Shown here: positions 1-9,363 of the stretch, piece after piece | Numbering within the stretch: position 1 is the first letter of the stretch | How the letters are laid out: each line of letters begins with the position of its first letter | Program-made: the position numbers and the translations under genes | Notes under the pieces: model-generated | Told to the model about the DNA's origin: nothing | What the model saw: only the letters and a program-made list of their open reading frames with translations | Databases searched by the model: none | Source: an uncultured Burkholderiales bacterium | GTDB taxonomy: Bacteria; Pseudomonadota; Gammaproteobacteria; Burkholderiales; Burkholderiaceae_C | Length of the DNA: 38,625 nt | Assembly (NCBI GenBank): GCA_902825995.1 | Contig: CADEDE010000022.1 | Coordinates: 1 to 38,625 of the forward strand | Direction: 5' to 3'

Positions 1-51
1 CCGTGGCGGTGCGGAGCATAGCAGGATGAGTCATACTAAGTTAGCTCTTAT

Positions 52-98
52 GCCCTCAAGGGGGCACCGCTGGCGGACCGGCAAAGCCGGATCCGCGG
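52..98. repeat. Tandem hairpins, REP-like or terminator-like
   Basis: Two adjacent inverted repeats lie just beyond the 3' end of the amidase gene. The first is GCCC/GGGC (52-65). The second pairs GCGGA (73-77) with TCCGC (92-96), with an inner CGGC/GCCG around AAA. No T-run follows on either strand, so a classical Rho-independent terminator is doubtful. An interspersed extragenic palindrome is the better guess. No second copy was seen in the window. Confidence 0.4.
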
Positions 99-155
99 CG
101 GTCGCTTGGCAATCAATCCAGCGCCTGCACCGCGGACCCCGTACTGGCCCGAGAC

Positions 156-971
156 CTACAGCCGCCGGTGCGCCAACGCCGGCAACTGCTGGCGCACGGA
201 CGCCAGGCGCTTCCTATCGACCTCGGCCAGCACCACGCCCTCGCCCTCGGGCCGCGCCGCGAGCACCTCGCCCCAGGGATCGACAACCATGCTGTGGCCC
301 CAGGTGCGGCGGCCGTTCTCGTGCATGCCGCCTTGTGCGGGCGCGATCACATAGCACTGGTTTTCGACTGCCCGCGCACGCAGCAGCAATTCCCAATGCG
401 CGCGGCCGGTCGTATAGGTGAAGGCAGAAGGCACGCTGAGCAGGTCGCAGGGCGGCGTGCACAGCGCGCGGTACAGCTCGGGGAAACGCAAGTCGTAGCA
501 GATCGACAGACCCACCCGCAGCGGCCCGGCCTGCACTGCGACGGGCTCGCTGCCGGCTTCGAGCACACGCGCTTCGTCGTAGCTCTCGCGGCCGTTATCG
601 AAGCGGAAGAGATGGATCTTGTCGTAGCGCGCGGCGAATGTTCCGTCGGGCGCATAGACGCAGCAGGCGTTGCGCGCATGGCCCGGTCTGGAGGCCCGCA
701 TCGGCAGCGTGCCCCCGATCAGCCACAGACCGTGCTGCCTGGCCTGCGCAGCCAAAAAGGCCTGGATCGGGCCAGCGCCCGGCATTTCGGCAAGCGCCAG
801 CTTGTCATCGTCGCGCCGGCCCATCAGGCAGAAATATTCCGGCAGCGCGGCCAGTTCGGCGCCCGCTCGCGCCGCCTCGGCGATCAGCCGTGCGGCGGTT
901 TCGAGGTTGCGGTCGAGATCCGTTGTCGAAACAGTTTGCAGGGCGGCGATCTTCATGCGGGATGTTCTCAT
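156..971 (-). CDS. Carbon-nitrogen hydrolase (Nit family amidase)
   Basis: A nitrilase-superfamily amidase of about 271 residues. The Glu-Lys-Cys catalytic triad is visible: E45 in LPEYF, K118 in YDKIHLF and C158 in ICYDLRFPELYR. The last motif is typical of Nit1/NitA-like enzymes, which hydrolyse the amide of deaminated glutathione; that substrate is inferred from family, not shown. The protein should be cytosolic. The ATG at 971 overlaps the stop of the upstream yhdP (TAATG), which suggests translational coupling. A second ATG at 956 (MKIAALQ) matches where most family members begin and may be the true start. In Burkholderiales this gene usually sits between yhdP and tldD; tldD would lie off the left edge. 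Confidence 0.9.
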   Translation of the reverse strand: MRTSRMKIAALQTVSTTDLDRNLETAARLIAEAARAGAELAALPEYFCLMGRRDDDKLALAEMPGAGPIQAFLAAQARQHGLWLIGGTLPMRASRPGHARNACCVYAPDGTFAARYDKIHLFRFDNGRESYDEARVLEAGSEPVAVQAGPLRVGLSICYDLRFPELYRALCTPPCDLLSVPSAFTYTTGRAHWELLLRARAVENQCYVIAPAQGGMHENGRRTWGHSMVVDPWGEVLAARPEGEGVVLAEVDRKRLASVRQQLPALAHRRL

Positions 972-3900
972 TAGCGCGGCGCCGAAGCCGCCGGCGACGG
1001 GTCGAGATCGGGCAGCGGCGCATCGAATTTGCGCTCGACGCGTTCGACCTTCGGGTCGGCCCACGAACCCTGCACGCGGAACTCTCGGGTGCTGACCGCC
1101 ATCAGCGGGCGGCGCAGGAACAACTGGGCCAGAAAGCTGCCCAGGCCGACCGCGGGATTGATCACCGCATAGGCCAGCGAGGCCGTGCCGGCGTTGATTT
1201 CGGGCACCACCAGCACACGCAGGTTTTGCGTCTCGCGCCCGATGTCGGCGCTGCCTTCCATCAGCACCGCCGCCTGCACCCCGCGCATGCGCAGGTTGTT
1301 GGTGCTGGCCACGCCGTCGTCGATGCTCACATCGCCGGTGACGTTGTCGAAGACAAAGCCCTCCTGGAATACGTCGCGAAAATCGAGCAACAGCCGCCGC
1401 GGCAGCGCCTGCAGATTCAGCACCGACAGCAAGCGCGCTGCGCCGGGCCCGGCCTTGAGGAATTGGCCGGCGTCCAGCGCCAGGTTGATGCGGCCGTCGA
1501 GGCTGGGTACATGCAGCGACAGCGGCGATCCGGCCCACGAAAGCTGGCCGTTCATGCGGCCCTTGCCGCCGCGCATGGCGCCGCCGAACCCCAGGCGTTC
1601 GAGCGCCGCACCACTGTCGGCGAGCTCGAGCTTGAAGTCCATCACCATGCGCTGGCGGCCCGCGCCGCTGCCCGGCTGCCACCGGCCGGTGCCGCTGAGT
1701 TGCGCCGCCGGGTTGCTGACCGCAAAACGGCTCATGCGCCACTCGCGCCCACCACCCTCGGCAGCGAGGTTGGCGGCTTCGATTTCGACGCGGCCGAATT
1801 TCTTGCCGCGCAACTCGAAATCGTCGATCACGATATCCAGCGCCGGCACGCTGGCCGGGGCCTGCACGAGCAGGTTCTCGACCGAATCGGCGTCGGCTGG
1901 AGGCAGCGCGAGCCGTGCCAGGCGGGCGTGGATGCGGCCCGGGTTGGCTGGCCCCTGGCCAGCGCGGTATTCGATGTAGCCACCGAGCTGGTCGGCATCC
2001 AGGCTGCCGCGCCAGGTGGCGTCGGTGCTGTCCTGGCTCACGCCCGCCACCAATCTTGTCAGCGTGCGCCCGCCGGAGCTGAGCGTCTGGGCCCGCAGCG
2101 CCACGGTACGCGGCAGGTAGCCGCCGTCAACGGCGGCAGCCGTGTCAGGCTGGGCGCCCTGCAGGCGCTCAGCGACGGCTTGCCAGGCATCGCCGTCGAT
2201 CGCCGCCAGGTTGAGCGTCGCATGCACGCCGCGCTCGGGCAGCGGTGGCAACGCATCGAGCACGGCCATCGCGCCGCGCTGGACCTGTGGCGTATCGCGC
2301 GACAGCTCGCGTTGGTACTGAGCCTGGACCACACTGCCGAGTTCGACGCGCAGCGTATCGCGCGCAGGTTCACCGCTGGCGCTGTAGGCCAGGCGCGATT
2401 CGACGCGCAGCGGCCAAGCCATGTCGGCGCTCTTTTTCAGCGGCGCGGGCAGGTCGATGGCCAGCCCCGTCAGCGGGCTGGTCAGGCTGAATTCGGTGTG
2501 GCCGCGGACGATGCCCAAGCCCAGGCGGTACGGCGTCTGGCCGCTCAGGCTGGCGGCCAGGCGCGACACGGCGCCCAACTCGGGCGCGCGGCGCAGCGCC
2601 TCGCTGCTGACGATACCCTGCGCCGCAAAGCGCAGGCTGCCATCGGGCTGCGCGCCGCCGTCAAAGCTGGCCTCGCCGCCGAGCACGCGGGCGCTGCCGC
2701 CGGTGATCGAAAAGCCCTTCTGGGTGAAATCGACCCGTGCCCTGGCGCCGGCCAGCAGCGGTGTGGCCGCCGACAAGCGCAGATCGTTGCCTGCCAGCTG
2801 CACGCGGCCCTGCACTGCGGTGCGCGCGACTTCATTGATCGGGATTTCGAGCTTGAGGTTCAGCTCGGCGTTGCCCGTGGCACTGGCCGCGCGCAAGGCA
2901 TGGCCGGTCCAGTCACCGACCGGTGTGGCTTCGACGTAGCGCAACAAGTCGTTGAGAGGGCCGCGGCCCTGGCCTTCGATGCGCAGCACCGGTTGCGCCA
3001 GATCGCGGATGGCGCCGTTGACCTGCGTCAGCTCGACGCCGAACATGCGCCCATTGGCGTTGCGGATTTCCATGGCATTGCGGTCGAACACCAGTTCGCC
3101 GCCGACCCGCGTGAAAGCCGGCCACGGCGAGACCCCGTCGGGCCCGCTCGGCACATAGGCCAGGGTCACGTCGTCGGCGCGGGCGCTGATGCGAAATTCA
3201 CCGCCGGCAGCAGCGGCATTCGCAGCATTGGCCGAGGCCGCCGCAGCGAACGGAAAATCCCACAGGTCGCCTTTGACCTTGAAGCTGGCGCCGGCCACGC
3301 GGCCACCGAGCACCGCACGCTGCACATAGCGGCGTGCAGATTCATGAACCCCCAGCGGCAGGTAGCGCGCGACTGCCGCAGCGCGGCCGCGCGACAGGCT
3401 ACCCGCCAGTTCGAGCCGGCCCGGCAGACGCGCGCCGCGGCCGTGCGCACTGCCGGCGCCGCCCGCGCCCGTTTGCCAGCGCACGACACTCAACTCGCCC
3501 TGTGCGTCGGCATTGGCAAATCGCGTATCGGCGAGCGTAAGCTCCACGGCGGGCGGCGCGCCGGTCGCGGCGCGGATGCGCCAGGCCAACTGGGTCGAGA
3601 AACTGTCGAAGCCGATTTCGGCCTGCTCGAAGATGCCGGGCAAGACCAGCGCACCCTTGTTGAGCACCAGCTTGGCCTTGCCGCCAGTTTCGCTGGCGTC
3701 GATCTCGACCGCCGCATTGCGCCAGCCGGGCCGGCCGACGCCGCTGGGTTCTGTTGACGGCGCCGCGGCAATCGCCAAACCGGCGACGCTGGCCTTGACC
3801 TGGTAGTGCGACGGGGCGTCGAGGGCGCCGTCCCAACGCGCGCGCAGACCGCTGACTTGTCCGCTCGGCGCCAGTTCGCTCAGCAACCTGGCCAGTGCCA

Positions 3901-5194
3901 CACCGAGTGGCACGCGCGCGGCCACCTGAGCCACCGCGCCCAGGTCGAACCGGTCGGCATTGAGCTCGCCGCCACTGAACGCTGCTGCCTGTGCCGATGC
4001 GCCGTCGGCCTGTCGCAGCGCCAGCGAGAAGTTGCTGCGCGGCCAGGCCACGCCGTCGGCGGTGGTGAAATTCAGGCCCTCGGCCGCCAGCTTCAATTGG
4101 TTGGCCTTGCGTTCGGCGCTGATGCGGCCCTGCAACTGCGAGAAGGCCAGCGGCTGCACGTTCGCGGCCAGCCGCAACGCCACCGACCGCAGTGCGATAT
4201 CGGCCGTGGCCGCCCGTGCCTGGCCCTGGCGCACGTCGATCCAGGCGCGCAGGGCCCCCTCGCCCTCGGTCACCTCGAAGGGCAGCGTGACATGGCGGCG
4301 CAATTCGGCGACATCGGTGCGCGGCAGTGCAGCGAACAAGCTGCCATCCCAGCGCCGCCAGTCGCCGCTGGCGGCCAGCAGCGTTTGCGTGAAGCGCCCC
4401 TGCACGCTGAAGCGCTCGCCCCAGGCCGCGGGCGGCGTGGCATCGAGGCGGATATCGTGACGGCGCAGGCCGTTACGCACGACCAGATCGACCTGTTCGA
4501 GTTCGAGGGCCGGCGCATCGCGCTGTTCATCGACCCAGCGCAGGCGGCCGTTGCGCACGACAAATTCGTGTTGCGAGAAGAACCAGTCGGCGGCGCCGCT
4601 GTCGGCGTCAGTGCCGCTGGGCGGGATTTCGATGCCGGCGACAAAGAAGCGGCCGACCCGGTCGCGGCGCACCTCGAGCGCGGCGCCGTCGATGTGCAAT
4701 TGCTCGAAGCGCAACTCGAGCGCCAGCAGCGAGCGCGCCGACAGCGCGGCGCTGACCTTGGGCAGGCGCAGGGCTTCGCGTTGCTGGCGGTCTTGCAGCA
4801 CCACGTCGGCGAGTTCCAACGCCGGCATCCAGCCGCCGGAGCGCACACGGACGGCCCCGATGGCCACCGGTACGCCGAGCGCCTGGCTGGCGCGGGCCTC
4901 GATCTGCGGGCGCCATTGTTCGATGCGAGGCAAAATGCCCCAATGCAGCGTCAGCCATGCCAGCAACAATAAGCTCCAGGCGCCGAACAAGGCGCCGAAC
5001 GCAATGCGCCACAACCAGCGCAGCGCAGGGCGTCGGCGCCGCTCGACAAAGGCGGCAGCAGGGGCGTTGGCGGACACGGAGGACACAGTGGGAGCGATGA
5101 GCGGCAAGACAACCGGCGGCGGCGGACGCTGCCGCTCATTGCAACGGCTGCGAGCGCACAACGGCCGACAGTGCTGCGTGGCGGGCCGGGTCAA
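971..5194 (-). CDS. yhdP: AsmA-like envelope protein YhdP (TIGR02099 type)
   Basis: A very large protein (up to 1407 residues) with one N-terminal membrane helix (about residues 60-85, core LWRIAFGALFGAWSLLLLAW) followed by a long beta-rich periplasmic region. The early segment with ALGVPVAIGAV and the C-terminal segment with FDNVTGDVSIDDGVA and RNLRV-like strands fit the YhdP/AsmA family. Family members bridge inner and outer membranes and, in Escherichia coli with TamB and YdbH, move phospholipids to the outer membrane. The start is uncertain: the residues before the basic stretch preceding the helix are proline/arginine-rich and may be untranslated. In-frame GTG codons at 5086 and 5077 are alternatives that would widen the gap to divergent glnE. 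It is coupled to the downstream amidase gene by TAATG. Confidence 0.88.
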   Translation of the reverse strand: MTRPATQHCRPLCARSRCNERQRPPPPVVLPLIAPTVSSVSANAPAAAFVERRRRPALRWLWRIAFGALFGAWSLLLLAWLTLHWGILPRIEQWRPQIEARASQALGVPVAIGAVRVRSGGWMPALELADVVLQDRQQREALRLPKVSAALSARSLLALELRFEQLHIDGAALEVRRDRVGRFFVAGIEIPPSGTDADSGAADWFFSQHEFVVRNGRLRWVDEQRDAPALELEQVDLVVRNGLRRHDIRLDATPPAAWGERFSVQGRFTQTLLAASGDWRRWDGSLFAALPRTDVAELRRHVTLPFEVTEGEGALRAWIDVRQGQARAATADIALRSVALRLAANVQPLAFSQLQGRISAERKANQLKLAAEGLNFTTADGVAWPRSNFSLALRQADGASAQAAAFSGGELNADRFDLGAVAQVAARVPLGVALARLLSELAPSGQVSGLRARWDGALDAPSHYQVKASVAGLAIAAAPSTEPSGVGRPGWRNAAVEIDASETGGKAKLVLNKGALVLPGIFEQAEIGFDSFSTQLAWRIRAATGAPPAVELTLADTRFANADAQGELSVVRWQTGAGGAGSAHGRGARLPGRLELAGSLSRGRAAAVARYLPLGVHESARRYVQRAVLGGRVAGASFKVKGDLWDFPFAAAASANAANAAAAGGEFRISARADDVTLAYVPSGPDGVSPWPAFTRVGGELVFDRNAMEIRNANGRMFGVELTQVNGAIRDLAQPVLRIEGQGRGPLNDLLRYVEATPVGDWTGHALRAASATGNAELNLKLEIPINEVARTAVQGRVQLAGNDLRLSAATPLLAGARARVDFTQKGFSITGGSARVLGGEASFDGGAQPDGSLRFAAQGIVSSEALRRAPELGAVSRLAASLSGQTPYRLGLGIVRGHTEFSLTSPLTGLAIDLPAPLKKSADMAWPLRVESRLAYSASGEPARDTLRVELGSVVQAQYQRELSRDTPQVQRGAMAVLDALPPLPERGVHATLNLAAIDGDAWQAVAERLQGAQPDTAAAVDGGYLPRTVALRAQTLSSGGRTLTRLVAGVSQDSTDATWRGSLDADQLGGYIEYRAGQGPANPGRIHARLARLALPPADADSVENLLVQAPASVPALDIVIDDFELRGKKFGRVEIEAANLAAEGGGREWRMSRFAVSNPAAQLSGTGRWQPGSGAGRQRMVMDFKLELADSGAALERLGFGGAMRGGKGRMNGQLSWAGSPLSLHVPSLDGRINLALDAGQFLKAGPGAARLLSVLNLQALPRRLLLDFRDVFQEGFVFDNVTGDVSIDDGVASTNNLRMRGVQAAVLMEGSADIGRETQNLRVLVVPEINAGTASLAYAVINPAVGLGSFLAQLFLRRPLMAVSTREFRVQGSWADPKVERVERKFDAPLPDLDPSPAASAPR

Positions 5195-5222
5195 TCTAGC
5201 ACAGGCTCACTGACAGACCGCC

Positions 5223-7991
5223 GTGGCTGCCATCGGTTCAGCAGACGCTTCGATCGGCACCGCAGCCGCCGGGCACAGCCGCTTCGTGCAGCGCGTGCGC
5301 CGGCGCCATGCCGCCGAGTTGGCGCTGCTGCCAGCCGGGTTGCCCGATGCAACGGCCATCACGGCCCTGGTGGCACGGGTGCAGGCCGATGGCCGCACCC
5401 TGCCGGCGGCATTGCGCGTGGCGCGGCAATTGGTACTCGAGCGACTGGCGGTGCTGGACATCGAACACAACGCTTCGTTGCAAGACGTGACGGCCGCCAT
5501 GACCGCACTGGCCGAGGTGGCGCTGGAGATCGCCCTGGCGCAGGCCCTGGCCGACGCCGACGCGCGCCACGGCACGCCACTCGATGCCCAGGGCCAACGG
5601 ATCGAGTTCTGGATCGTCGGCATGGGCAAGCTCGGCGCACGCGAGTTGAATGTGTCGTCGGACATCGACTTGGTCTATGTCTATGAAGACGACGGCCAGA
5701 CCGCTGGCCCTGTGGTCGTCTCGGCCCATGAGTACTTCTCGAAAGTCGCCCGTGGCCTGTACGCGCTGATCGGCGACAGCACCGACGAGGGCTTCGTCTT
5801 TCGCGTCGATCTGGCCCTGCGGCCGAATGGCAACTCGGGCCCGCCGGTCGTCAGCCTGGCGGCGCTCGAAGAATATTTCCAGGTCCAGGGCCGCGAGTGG
5901 GAGCGATTTGCCTGGTTGAAGAGCCGCGTTGTTGCGCCCCGCGCGGCCGTGACCAGCGGCCGCGCGCTGGCGCTGCGCTCGCTGGTCACGCCCTTCGTCT
6001 ATCGTCGCTACCTCGACTACGGCATCTTCGAAGGCCTGCGCCAGTTGCACACGAAAATCCGCGAAGAAGCGCAGCGCCGAGCCGCCGGCCGGCCCGAACG
6101 CAGCAACGATGTGAAGCTGTCGCGCGGCGGCATCCGGGAAATCGAGTTCATCGTGCAGTTGCTGCTGGTGGTGCGCGGCGGCCAGTTCCCCGAGATCCGC
6201 ACGCGCTCGACCTTGCGTGGCCTGCAACGGCTGGCCGCGCGCGGGCTGATGAAACCGGCCGCGGCCGAGGCACTGAGCGAGGCCTATACCTTCCTGCGCC
6301 GCGTCGAGCACCGCATCCAGTACCTGGACGACCAGCAGACGCATTTGCTGCCGGGCGCCGATAGTGATCTCGGCTGGATCGCGCAATCGCTGGGCCTGGC
6401 GTGCAATGCCGATGCCTGCGAGTTGCTCGACGCCCTAGGGCGCACGCGTGAATTGGTGGCCACCGAATTCGACGCCCTGCTGCACGACGGCCAGGCCGTG
6501 CGGGTCGGTAGCAATGGCAACGGCAATGGCCCGAATGGCCATTGCAAGACCTGCGGCGCCGGGCCGCTGCCCATCGACGACGAAACCTTTCTCGAGCGCC
6601 TGCCCGCCACGCTGGCCGATCGCACGCGCGCCTGGGCAGCGCAGCCGCGCGTGCAGTCGCTGCGCGATACCAGCAAGCAGCGCCTGGCAAGGCTGGTGCA
6701 ACGCGCGGCCGAAGGCGTCGAAGCTGGACGCTGCAGCGCCGATGCGGCGCTGCGCTTCATCGACTGGATGGAGCCGCTGTTGCGCCGCGAGAGTTATCTG
6801 GCCTTGCTGGTCGAGCGGCCCGAAGTCCAGCGACGCCTGTTGGGCCTGTTGGGCCTGGCGCGCTGGCCGATGCGCTACCTGATGCAACACCCCGGCGTGA
6901 TCGACGAACTGGCTGACGCGCGCCTGCTGCACGACCGCTTCGATCGCCAGGCCTTCATCGCCGAGATGGATGAGCGCCACGCGGCCTGGCAGCGCTCGGG
7001 CGAAGCCGGCGAAGAGGCCCTGCAGGACACCCTGCGCCGCGCCCACCACGCCGAGGTCTTTCGCACCCTGGTACGCGATGTCGAGGGCCACATCACGGTC
7101 GAGCAGGTGGCTGACGATTTGTCGGCGCTGGCCGATGCGGTGCTCGACTGCACGCTGCGCTGGGCCTGGATGCACCTGCGCCAGCGCCACCGCGAAACGC
7201 CGCAGTTCGCGGTCATCGCCTACGGCAAGCTCGGGGGCAAGGAACTCGGCTATGGCAGCGACCTGGATGTCGTCTTCCTGTTCGACGACCGCGATGAACC
7301 CGACGCCGACAAGGCCGTCGAGGTTTATGGCGCTTTCGTGCGCAAACTGATCACCTGGCTGACGCTGCGCACCGCCGCCGGCGAGCTGTTCGACATCGAC
7401 ACCGCGCTGCGGCCCAACGGCAACTCGGGCCTGCTGGTGACCTCGATCGCCGCCTTCGAGTCCTACCAGCGCGGTCGCGGCAGCAATACCGCCTGGACCT
7501 GGGAGCACCAGGCCCTGACGCGCGCGCGCTGCTGCGCCGGCACGCCCGCCTTGGCCGAGCGCTTCGAGAGCGTGCGCCGCGAGGTACTGGCGGCGCCACG
7601 CGACCTGGCCGCGCTGCGCCAGGAAGTGCAGACCATGCGCGACAAGGTGCGCGCGGCGCGGCCGGTCAAGGCCGGCCTGTTCGACGTCAAGCACAGCGCC
7701 GGCGGCATGATGGACGCCGAGTTTGCGGTGCAAACCCTGGTGCTCGCGCACGCCGCGACGCATCCCGCACTGCAAGACAATGTCGGCAATATCGCGCTGC
7801 TGCAGCGCGCCGAGGCTTGCGGCCTGTTGCCGGCCGGCCTTGGCGAGGCCGCTGGCAACGCCTACCGCGAGCTACGCCGCGCCCAGCATCGGGCCCGGCT
7901 GGACGAACAGCCAACGCAGTTCCCGGCCGACACCCTCGCCACCGAGCGCGACGCCGTGCTCGCGCTGTGGCGCGCGGTGTTCGGGGCCTGA
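5223..7991 (+). CDS. glnE: Bifunctional glutamine synthetase adenylyltransferase/adenylyl-removase
   Basis: Encodes GlnE (about 922 residues; E. coli 946), which adenylylates and deadenylylates glutamine synthetase in response to PII and glutamine. Both nucleotidyltransferase halves are visible. The N-terminal (adenylyl-removing) half has GMGKLGARELN followed by SDIDLVYVYEDD near residues 137-160. The C-terminal (adenylylating) half has YGKLGGKELGYGSDLDVVFL near residue 670. A helical linker with REIEFIVQLL and its C-terminal echo MMDAEFAVQTL matches the family. The start is GTG at 5223. Between the halves lies a Gly-Asn-rich linker followed by H440-C441-x-x-C444, a possible small metal or redox site. 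The stop overlaps the next ATG (TGATG). Confidence 0.96.
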   Translation: MAAIGSADASIGTAAAGHSRFVQRVRRRHAAELALLPAGLPDATAITALVARVQADGRTLPAALRVARQLVLERLAVLDIEHNASLQDVTAAMTALAEVALEIALAQALADADARHGTPLDAQGQRIEFWIVGMGKLGARELNVSSDIDLVYVYEDDGQTAGPVVVSAHEYFSKVARGLYALIGDSTDEGFVFRVDLALRPNGNSGPPVVSLAALEEYFQVQGREWERFAWLKSRVVAPRAAVTSGRALALRSLVTPFVYRRYLDYGIFEGLRQLHTKIREEAQRRAAGRPERSNDVKLSRGGIREIEFIVQLLLVVRGGQFPEIRTRSTLRGLQRLAARGLMKPAAAEALSEAYTFLRRVEHRIQYLDDQQTHLLPGADSDLGWIAQSLGLACNADACELLDALGRTRELVATEFDALLHDGQAVRVGSNGNGNGPNGHCKTCGAGPLPIDDETFLERLPATLADRTRAWAAQPRVQSLRDTSKQRLARLVQRAAEGVEAGRCSADAALRFIDWMEPLLRRESYLALLVERPEVQRRLLGLLGLARWPMRYLMQHPGVIDELADARLLHDRFDRQAFIAEMDERHAAWQRSGEAGEEALQDTLRRAHHAEVFRTLVRDVEGHITVEQVADDLSALADAVLDCTLRWAWMHLRQRHRETPQFAVIAYGKLGGKELGYGSDLDVVFLFDDRDEPDADKAVEVYGAFVRKLITWLTLRTAAGELFDIDTALRPNGNSGLLVTSIAAFESYQRGRGSNTAWTWEHQALTRARCCAGTPALAERFESVRREVLAAPRDLAALRQEVQTMRDKVRAARPVKAGLFDVKHSAGGMMDAEFAVQTLVLAHAATHPALQDNVGNIALLQRAEACGLLPAGLGEAAGNAYRELRRAQHRARLDEQPTQFPADTLATERDAVLALWRAVFGA

Positions 7992-8596
7992 TGCGCGTCG
8001 CCGGCGTGCGGCCCGCACCCCGCGCCTGGGCGAGCGTGGCGATTGCGCTGGCGCTGGGCGCGTTGGCCCTGTGGTTTGCCCCGCGCGAGACATTCGACTG
8101 GCAGCCGGGGCTGGCCGTCACGCAGCCCTGGCGGCTTTGGACCGCAGCGCTGGTGCACCTGAGCCCGCTGCACCTGCAAGCCAACCTGCTCGGCTGCGCG
8201 GTGGTAGCGGCCTTCGGTACGATCGCCGGCGTGCCTCGACGTGCCGCCTGGGCCTGGCTGGCGGCGTGGCCGCTGACGCACGCCGCGCTGGCCTTGCAGC
8301 CACGGCTGCTGCACTACGGCGGCTTGTCAGGCTTGCTACACGCCGGCGTTGCTGTCGCCGCATTGCACATCGCATGGCAGGCGCCGCGACAGCATCGTTT
8401 TATCGGCCTGGCCGTACTGGTGGGCTTGGGCGCCAAACTGGCATTTGAGCAGGCCTGGATCGGACCAACGCAAGCGGTCGCTGGCTGGGACATCCGCATT
8501 GCGCCGCTGGCCCACCTGACCGGTGCGGCGGCCGGATTGCTGTGCGGTACGGGCGCGCTATGGATCGATGGCGGTCGCCCTGCGACCGGTTCATGA
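7991..8596 (+). CDS. rrtA: Rhombosortase-like rhomboid intramembrane protease
   Basis: A 201-residue integral membrane protein with about six hydrophobic segments. It carries rhomboid signatures: HLSPLHLQANLLG in the second helix, the catalytic serine S113 in YGGLSGLLH, and the partner histidine H175 in AHLTGAAAG. The short length and GLSG context match rhombosortase, a subfamily thought to process proteins bearing a GlyGly-CTERM sorting tail at the inner membrane. No GlyGly-CTERM substrate was recognised in this window. The ATG overlaps the glnE stop by one base, so the two are probably cotranscribed. Nothing is missing from the catalytic dyad. The subfamily call is by motif and length, so an ordinary small rhomboid remains possible. 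Confidence 0.82.
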   Translation: MRVAGVRPAPRAWASVAIALALGALALWFAPRETFDWQPGLAVTQPWRLWTAALVHLSPLHLQANLLGCAVVAAFGTIAGVPRRAAWAWLAAWPLTHAALALQPRLLHYGGLSGLLHAGVAVAALHIAWQAPRQHRFIGLAVLVGLGAKLAFEQAWIGPTQAVAGWDIRIAPLAHLTGAAAGLLCGTGALWIDGGRPATGS

Positions 8597-8694
8597 ACAA
8601 GCCCACCAAGCTCGCGCTCGATACGCGTCGGGCCCGCCTGGATGCCCTCGCCATCGGCTGTACTGAACAATCTCATGCATCGAAAGGATAAGAC

Positions 8695-9363
8695 ATGACC
8701 CTCACCCTGTACGGATTTGCATTGTCGAACTACGTCAACAAGGTCAAGCTGGTATTGCTCGAGAAGGGCCTGTCCTTCACCGAAGAGCGCGTTGCCCCGG
8801 GCCACCAGCCCGACGACCTGCTGGCGGCCTCGCCGCTGGGCAAGGTGCCGTTCCTGCGCACCGAGAACGGCACGCTGTGCGAGAGCAGTGCGATCGTCGA
8901 GTACCTCGAAGCGCTGGCGCCAACGCCGGCCCTGCTGCCGACCGACCTCTGGGCCGCAGCCAAGGTGCGCGAGCTGGCGGTGTTCATCGACCTGCACCTG
9001 GAGCTCGCGGCGCGCGAGCTATACCCGCAGGCCTTTTTTGGCGGCACGATCGGCGATTCGCAAAAGGCGCGGGTGCGCAAGCTGCTCGACAAGAACATTG
9101 TCGGCTTCAAGCGCTTGGCCGTGTTTTCCCCCTACGTCGCCGGCAAGACCTTCACGATCGCCGACTGCGCCGCCTACGTCACATTGCCGCTGGTGGCACT
9201 GTCGAGCAAGATCATCTACGGCGAAGACCTGCTCGCTGCACACGGCATTGACTGGAAAGGCTACGGCAAACTGATCGGCCAACGCCCCTCGGCACAACGC
9301 GTCGATGCCGATCGCAAGGCTGATCAGGAGCGCTCGATCGCCGCGGCCCGGGCCAAATCCTAG
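8695..9363 (+). CDS. Glutathione S-transferase family protein
   Basis: A cytosolic GST-fold protein of 222 residues. The N-terminal thioredoxin-like domain contains LYGFALSNYVNKVKL (serine/asparagine where GSTs activate the glutathione thiol), LGKVPFL (the cis-proline loop) and ESSAIVEYLE (gamma-glutamyl binding). The all-helical C-terminal domain contains FTIADCAAYV, the conserved N-capping box of GSTs. An AAAGGATA ribosome-binding site precedes the ATG. The substrate cannot be deduced. The gene converges on the minus-strand ferritin-like gene, and the two stop codons share the palindrome CTAG at 9360-9363. Confidence 0.9.
   Translation: MTLTLYGFALSNYVNKVKLVLLEKGLSFTEERVAPGHQPDDLLAASPLGKVPFLRTENGTLCESSAIVEYLEALAPTPALLPTDLWAAAKVRELAVFIDLHLELAARELYPQAFFGGTIGDSQKARVRKLLDKNIVGFKRLAVFSPYVAGKTFTIADCAAYVTLPLVALSSKIIYGEDLLAAHGIDWKGYGKLIGQRPSAQRVDADRKADQERSIAAARAKS

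Noticed and set aside
638..3757. Very long plus-strand open frame (over 1000 codons) opposite yhdP
   Set aside because: It is the antisense shadow of yhdP: Arg/Gln/Ala-rich with no domains. The minus-strand frame has a membrane helix and family motifs.
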